Shown here in pieces: positions 59,370-64,000 of a stretch of DNA of 64,000 bases; position 1 is the stretch's first letter; the number at the start of each line of letters is the position of its first letter. The translations under genes were made by a program, and so were the position numbers. A model generated the notes under the pieces. The model was not told the origin of the DNA. It saw only the letters and a program-made list of their open reading frames with translations, and ran no database searches. The DNA lies in the NCBI GenBank assembly GCA_963702935.1, contig OY969772.1, positions 4,216,001 through 4,280,000 on the forward strand, written 5' to 3'. Source of the DNA: DAOTWA01 sp963702935. Its GTDB lineage: Bacteria; Chloroflexota; Anaerolineae; Anaerolineales; Anaerolineaceae.

Positions 59370-62201
59370 TCAAATATATTCTCGGCGCCGAATTTGTTCG
59401 TAAAGCTGAACGGTAGCCGGTGAAGGGGAAACGTCCAGCTCATTCAGCAACGCTTGCACGCATTCCTGATATTGGCGGATCGCCAGATGGGGTTGATCTT
59501 GTTTGCAATAACAGCGCATCAAACGACAATGAGCATCTTCACGGCAAAGATCGCGGGCAAGGATCACCTGGCATAACTGCGCGCAGGCCGCATATTGCCC
59601 CAGGTGAAAGTAAAGTTGGCTCAAGTGATCCAACAGATCCAGATAGGCGATGCGCAGCCGCTCGCGCGTCAACACCGGCCAATCTTCATAAGGCTCATCG
59701 GCCATAAAGTCCCCCCGATAAAGGCTTGCGGCGATTTCGTATTGCTTGATGGCTTCATCAATCTGGCCTTCAAACTCGATCTGATGGCCGTTTTTTAAAT
59801 GATCCTCAAAATCTTCGATATCCAACCAAAGGTCGATATCTGTATTCAAGAGATACGCACCATTCTTGAACAGGATGATCGGCAGCCTGGTAACCGCCTG
59901 GAAAGTCTGGCGTAAGCTGTGGATGGCTACGTTCAAGCTGTTCCGCGCCGTATCGGGGCCAGCATTCGGCCAAAAAGTATCCATAAGCACTTCGCGATGG
60001 ATGTTTTGGTCGCAATGGAGGAGGATATACTTGAAAATCGTTCTACTTCGACCGGCTGGAAATTGTTCTATGGGGTAATCATTTATGGAGAGGCGAAATT
60101 GTCCCAATAAATATGCATCCAATTTAATCTTCGATGCTTCTCCCTTTTGAGAAGGCTCTCCTGTGGACGACTGCTCGACCTCTGCGTTGGGGCCTGGATT
60201 TTCACGTAGATTCGATCCCGAGGGGGTATTCTCGTCCTTTTTTCCGGGCGCAGAAGGGGAGTCCGGTTCCCTGTCTGGCAGACCCAACCGGTCTGGAGGT
60301 CTTATTTCCATAAGCGATTGACGGGTAATCAAGATGGGCATGAATTCAGGGGCCTGGGATTTAGCCTGCAGTCCATGCTTTTCCCGAAAAACGCTCCATA
60401 AGTTGCCGAGTTTAAGGGATAAGGAGGTATTCTCGGCTTGTTCAGGAGCCGCCAATTTAATCGTTAACGGGAGTTGCGACCACCCCGATAAGCCCGAGGT
60501 CGTCCCCAGGTTTTCCGGGAGCGAGCCGAGGTAATTCTGAAATTGTTCACGCGCCTGATCGAATTCCCGCTCTGCCTCGGCCAATGCCTCCCGGTGATAT
60601 TCGAGCCGGCTGCGCTTATTGCGCTGGTCGGTTACCAGCTCCATCGTTCTGGAAAACAGCTCGGAGATGAAGTGATCCTCGGTAATTTCGACCGCAACAC
60701 CCGCTCTGTGGAAATAGGAATAAGCGTCCTCATACCTGTCCCTCAGGATCGCCAGGCAGCCTAATTGCCATTCCACCCAGCCCTCGAAGCGGGAAAGACC
60801 GGCGCTTTCTGCAATCGTGCCGGCAGCAAGTGCGCATACACCCGCGTAATCCCATTTTTCACGCCACATTGCCACGGCGCTCACGGCCAACAAACTGAGG
60901 CAGGCGCCTTCACTATCCTGTCTTGAAGAAAATTGCTCCGCAGCGAATGCAAACGACCTTTCCGCCTCGCCAATCTCTCCCCGCGCCGCATAAAGCTCGC
61001 CCGATCTGTAAAGCAGCCAGGGCTGGTTGTGCAACGCCTCGGCAGGCAACCGGCCCAGCCAGTCGCTCAGAGTATCCCACTGGCCTCGATCCATTAATGC
61101 GCGTGAATAACCAGCGATCATTTCGGAGGCATCCGAAAAATAGCTGGACTGGAAGAGCAATCTCACAGCCTGCTCAACAGATTCTTGCTTCACCAGATAA
61201 TCGGCGGCATCCCGAAGAGTGCTTGGATCTAGCTTGACCCTCTTCCTCAAAGCGACCCGCAAGCTGGGTGACCAGACTGGGTGCAGGCGCATCCACCCAT
61301 CCGCCAGCGGCTGGAACCAGGGTCCGATGGGTAGCCCTCCACTTCCCAGCACTTTTTCCAGAAAGGCTGGATGGACATACCCTATTTCGACCGCTAAAGA
61401 GAGGGCTTTTAAAGCATCCCCATCCACTATCGTCAAAAATGATTGGGCGATCCTGGCCAAAAGCTCGTTAGTATTTCTCGAACGCCTCAATACGTGCTGG
61501 ACGTATGCGGCCCCGAGGGTTTCGCAGGCTCCGTAAAGGCCGTGCAACAACACCGGGCGCCCCCCAACCAGATCGACTGCCCTGTAAACGAGCTCATCTA
61601 CAAGCCCCAGGTGGATCGTATCGGCGACCGTCTTCGCGACTCTATTGTCTATGCGCAGCTCATTCGCCCCCCGGCTGGCCGTCTCCGGAGGCATCAGGCC
61701 GGACGGGATGCGATTGCTGGAAACCAGGATACAAGCGATGCTCCCCGGCAGCCCTCGCAGGATTTGCAGCACAAACAACCCCAGGGTTGGCCAGGATCCG
61801 CTCAGATGGTCGATTCCTTCCAGCACCAAAGCGCCTGAATCGGATAGGTTTCTGGATAATTCCCAGGCTAAATGGGAAAACAACGGCGGCCAGCCATAGA
61901 TGGGTCCCGGTTTTCTTTGCATATATTCGATGGTTTCCTGGCCAAGACCGGGAAAAAGCCATTGTGCAGCCGAAATTAGCGACAACAGGAAGGTGGCCGG
62001 GTCGCCGTCATCAGGGTCGAGGCGCAACCAAAGCACCGGCCGGCTTCGTTCGTGAAGCACCGCCGCCAGGTTTGCTGCAGGGACATATCCGGCAGGAGCA
62101 GTTATTAAAGTGATACCTTTATCAGCCGCCTCTTCCAAAACAGGGAATCGGATAGGGAGAACATCACCAATAGATGGAACAGCCGACTTCGCAGCGAACA
62201 T
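59370..62201 (-). CDS. Large MalT-like/BTAD transcriptional regulator with a degenerate P-loop
   Basis: 943 residues from ATG 62201, which follows AGGAG by four to five bases; ATG 62216 would put that site inside the gene. The N-terminus looks like a STAND/MalT NTPase (ITLITAPAGY, VLWLRLDPDDGDPATFLLSLISA), but the expected GKTT after APAGY is VPAA (residues 35-43), so the Walker A Lys and Thr are lost. A long TPR-like region follows (LYAARGEIGEAERSFAFAAEQF). Then come a winged-helix (YPIEQFPAGRSRTIFKYILLH, VLMDTFWPNAGPDTARNSLNVAIHSLRQTF) and a bacterial transcriptional activation domain. It probably controls the minus-strand trio or a distant target. Confidence 0.88.
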   Translation of the reverse strand: MFAAKSAVPSIGDVLPIRFPVLEEAADKGITLITAPAGYVPAANLAAVLHERSRPVLWLRLDPDDGDPATFLLSLISAAQWLFPGLGQETIEYMQRKPGPIYGWPPLFSHLAWELSRNLSDSGALVLEGIDHLSGSWPTLGLFVLQILRGLPGSIACILVSSNRIPSGLMPPETASRGANELRIDNRVAKTVADTIHLGLVDELVYRAVDLVGGRPVLLHGLYGACETLGAAYVQHVLRRSRNTNELLARIAQSFLTIVDGDALKALSLAVEIGYVHPAFLEKVLGSGGLPIGPWFQPLADGWMRLHPVWSPSLRVALRKRVKLDPSTLRDAADYLVKQESVEQAVRLLFQSSYFSDASEMIAGYSRALMDRGQWDTLSDWLGRLPAEALHNQPWLLYRSGELYAARGEIGEAERSFAFAAEQFSSRQDSEGACLSLLAVSAVAMWREKWDYAGVCALAAGTIAESAGLSRFEGWVEWQLGCLAILRDRYEDAYSYFHRAGVAVEITEDHFISELFSRTMELVTDQRNKRSRLEYHREALAEAEREFDQAREQFQNYLGSLPENLGTTSGLSGWSQLPLTIKLAAPEQAENTSLSLKLGNLWSVFREKHGLQAKSQAPEFMPILITRQSLMEIRPPDRLGLPDREPDSPSAPGKKDENTPSGSNLRENPGPNAEVEQSSTGEPSQKGEASKIKLDAYLLGQFRLSINDYPIEQFPAGRSRTIFKYILLHCDQNIHREVLMDTFWPNAGPDTARNSLNVAIHSLRQTFQAVTRLPIILFKNGAYLLNTDIDLWLDIEDFEDHLKNGHQIEFEGQIDEAIKQYEIAASLYRGDFMADEPYEDWPVLTRERLRIAYLDLLDHLSQLYFHLGQYAACAQLCQVILARDLCREDAHCRLMRCYCKQDQPHLAIRQYQECVQALLNELDVSPSPATVQLYEQIRRREYI

Positions 62202-62360
62202 AAATCTCCTGCACATCCAGCCTGATTAATATTGCAACGTGAAATCAGGCTTCTGTAGCCGATAATTCTTGTCTGCTTAGTAGAACTGTCTCTGTGATTG
62301 TTGTGCTGGCGGTGGGCTTTTGACCTTAACGGGTTAAGGCGAGAGTAAATTGAATTGTTT

Positions 62361-62389
62361 TTGGACAAACATTATAATATTGATATTAT
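62361..62389 (+). promoter_or_regulatory. Promoter upstream of the truncated pterin dehydratase
   Basis: -35 TTGGAC (62361-62366), a 17-base spacer and -10 TATTAT (62384-62389) in an AT-rich stretch. It would give a leader of only about 10 bases before ATG 62406. Confidence 0.5.
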
Positions 62390-62405
62390 ATCAGAAAGGT
62401 ACCAA

Positions 62406-62582
62406 ATGGGAAGATTATCTGATCTCGAGTTCGCTCCACTCACGGCCGGGGAAGCTCCCCTCTCCCCGGCTGAGTTGGAGGATTACCTGGCCCAACTACC
62501 CGCCTGGGAGGTGATCAGCGTGGTGGGAGAAAATCGCCTGCAACGCGCCTTCAAATTCAAGGATTTCAGGCGGTCAGGATAA
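62406..62582 (+). pseudogene. Truncated pterin-4a-carbinolamine dehydratase (N-terminal fragment)
   Basis: 58 residues from ATG 62406 with AAGG upstream: LSPAELEDYLAQLPAWEVI and LQRAFKFKDF match the N-terminal half of PhhB/PCD proteins. Intact members run about 95-115 residues and continue into the catalytic HHP region, which is missing. After FKFKDF the frame ends within seven codons, and the sequence beyond is the end of the amylase gene. The loss came from a join to the amylase region, not from a base shift. The fragment and amylase stops overlap. Confidence 0.7.
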
Positions 62583-63968
62583 CCAGGCGCCGCTCCACGG
62601 CTCGACGCTCACGCTCACTTTATCACCAGCCACGATGAATTCCCCCTTGCCTAACAGGTCGCGGAGGATCCTTCCATCCGGAAGCCCCAGCCCTCCAACG
62701 GGAATCTGCAAGCTGCGCCGCGTTCCGCTGGCGTTGAGCGCCACCAGGATCTTCTCTTCTCCTAATTTGCGGGCGAACACGTAACAGCCGCGTTTATCAT
62801 CCGCCAAAAGAGGAAGATATTCTCCCCTGCGCAGGGCCGGGAATTGCTTGCGCAGGGCGATCAAATGCTGCACCAGCTCCCGCAGCTCGACCTTCCACTG
62901 TGAAGCCTCCCAGGGAAAAGTGCGCCGGTTATCCGGATCCTTGCCACCTTCCAGTCCGATCTCGTCCCCATAATAGATGGCCGGCGCGCCCGGGTAAGCA
63001 AACAGGAACGTAAAGGCCAATTGCACCTTATTTAGTTCTCCACCCAAGAGAGTATACACGCGCTCGGTATCGTGCGTGCCCAGGCTCAAGAGCATGGAAT
63101 AGGCGTTCTCCCGCGGATAGACTTTCAATAATTCTTCGACCTTCTCCCCGAACTGTGAGGCCGTAGTCTTCCCACCCAAATAGCCCAGGATGGCTTCCCG
63201 CAGAGGATAATCCATGAGACCGTCGAAATGGCCGTCTCCCACCCAGCGTGGGTTGATTTCCCAGATCTCCCCGACCAGATAGGCGTCGCTGTTCACGGAG
63301 CGCACTGCCTGGCGGAATTCCGCCCAGAAGGTATCGTCGTCGATCTCATTGGGCACATCCAACCGCCAACCGTCCGCGCCCTGCCCAATCCAATAACGGG
63401 CGACGTCCAGGATGTACCGGCGCACGTCTTGGTTGCCCGTGTTGAATTTCGGCAGGCTCTTCAAGTTCCACCAGCCCTCATAATCCTGCGCCTCACCGGG
63501 CGAGTAAGCGTCGATCGGGAATTTCTTTACGTGGAACCAGTCCCGGTAGGGAGACTGTTCCTGGTTTTCGAGGAGGTCGTTGAAGGCGAAGAAGCCCCGC
63601 CCGCAATGGTTGAACACGCCGTCCAGGATCACGCGCACATTATTGGAATGCGCCAGGTCGATCAGCGCGTGGAAATCTTCGAGGTTCCCCAATTTGGGGT
63701 CGATCTGGTAGTAATCCGTGGTGTTATAGCGGTGCGTGGAAGGGGAGCGAAAAATCGGATTCAGATAAAGGGCATTCACTCCCAGGTCGAGTAAATAATC
63801 GAACTCGCGCAGGATGCCGCGCAAATCCCCGCCCTGAAACCCGTGCACGGTGGGAAGCGCGTCCCAGGGCAGCCCGTTCGGAGGATCGTTGGTGGGGTCG
63901 CCGTTGGCGAATCGATCCGGGAAAATCTGGTAAAAAACAGCATCGGAAATCCAATAAGGCGTCGTCAT
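62574..63968 (-). CDS. Glycoside hydrolase family 13 alpha-amylase/neopullulanase-like
   Basis: 464 residues, complete. The start is ATG 63968 after GGGAGACAGG. GH13 conserved regions: I VILDGVFNHCG; II DGWRLDVPNEI (nucleophile Asp in RLDV); III LVGEIWE (acid-base Glu); IV LGTHDTERV (transition-state Asp). The N-terminal IFPDRFANGDPTNDP, with no starch-binding or signal region, fits a cytoplasmic maltogenic amylase or cyclomaltodextrinase. It lacks the N-terminal dimerisation domain of those enzymes, so the exact specificity is unknown. It probably degrades imported maltooligosaccharides. Confidence 0.92.
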   Translation of the reverse strand: MTTPYWISDAVFYQIFPDRFANGDPTNDPPNGLPWDALPTVHGFQGGDLRGILREFDYLLDLGVNALYLNPIFRSPSTHRYNTTDYYQIDPKLGNLEDFHALIDLAHSNNVRVILDGVFNHCGRGFFAFNDLLENQEQSPYRDWFHVKKFPIDAYSPGEAQDYEGWWNLKSLPKFNTGNQDVRRYILDVARYWIGQGADGWRLDVPNEIDDDTFWAEFRQAVRSVNSDAYLVGEIWEINPRWVGDGHFDGLMDYPLREAILGYLGGKTTASQFGEKVEELLKVYPRENAYSMLLSLGTHDTERVYTLLGGELNKVQLAFTFLFAYPGAPAIYYGDEIGLEGGKDPDNRRTFPWEASQWKVELRELVQHLIALRKQFPALRRGEYLPLLADDKRGCYVFARKLGEEKILVALNASGTRRSLQIPVGGLGLPDGRILRDLLGKGEFIVAGDKVSVSVEPWSGAWLS

Positions 63969-64000
63969 CCTGTCTCCCTCTAATCCTAATGGCTATGCGC

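Overview
The window looks like a chromosomal segment of a GC-rich Chloroflexota bacterium of the Anaerolineae type. This is inferred from gene content: an alternative complex III (act) operon, an ATP-cone/uridine-kinase fusion, a MalT/BTAD regulator and Chloroflexi-style MrfAB. No rRNA, tRNA, CRISPR array or insertion sequence was seen.

Layout. 1-13693: the 3' end of a nonribosomal peptide synthetase (NRPS) operon, with a truncated first subunit (A-PCP-C-A-PCP-E), a terminal subunit (C-A-PCP-TE), an MFS exporter, a type II thioesterase and a pentapeptide-repeat protein that may be an immunity factor. The first adenylation domain carries two tandem PilZ (cyclic-di-GMP receptor) domains between core motifs A8 and A9; this is the most novel feature of the window. 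13794-20982: an ECF sigma factor, a DUF5667 membrane protein and a MacAB-like ABC export cassette. 21301-27450: a respiratory alternative complex III operon behind a strong promoter and a structured leader, with an ActD-ActE fusion and no ActF. 27771-32250: an ATP-cone nucleoside kinase-like protein, then a convergent two-component pair. 32521-37018: a deacetylase/MFS/GH4/PfkB sugar cluster. 37093-40378: heme A synthase, an SDR, an FmdB zinc ribbon and a membrane protein. 40519-45559: an MFS protein and a MrfA-MrfB DNA-repair pair whose helicase contains an HNH nuclease motif. 45534-55699: alaS, a spermidine-synthase-like membrane protein, a Lit-family protein, a 3D-domain protein, a MalK-type ATPase and mutS. 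55868-62582: a less GC-rich stretch with a transglutaminase-like lipoprotein, a c-di-GMP-I riboswitch with a terminator ahead of a small zinc-ribbon gene, three small uncharacterised genes, a large MalT/BTAD regulator with a lost P-loop, and a truncated pterin dehydratase. The window ends with a GH13 amylase.

Four otherwise intact genes (terminal NRPS, sensor kinase, PIG-L deacetylase, mutS) each contain one apparent extra base. All four shifts have the same polarity, so residual assembly errors are more likely than real decay. Cyclic di-GMP appears twice, once as a predicted protein input (PilZ in the NRPS) and once as a predicted RNA input (riboswitch). All functions are read from motifs by eye; no database search was run.
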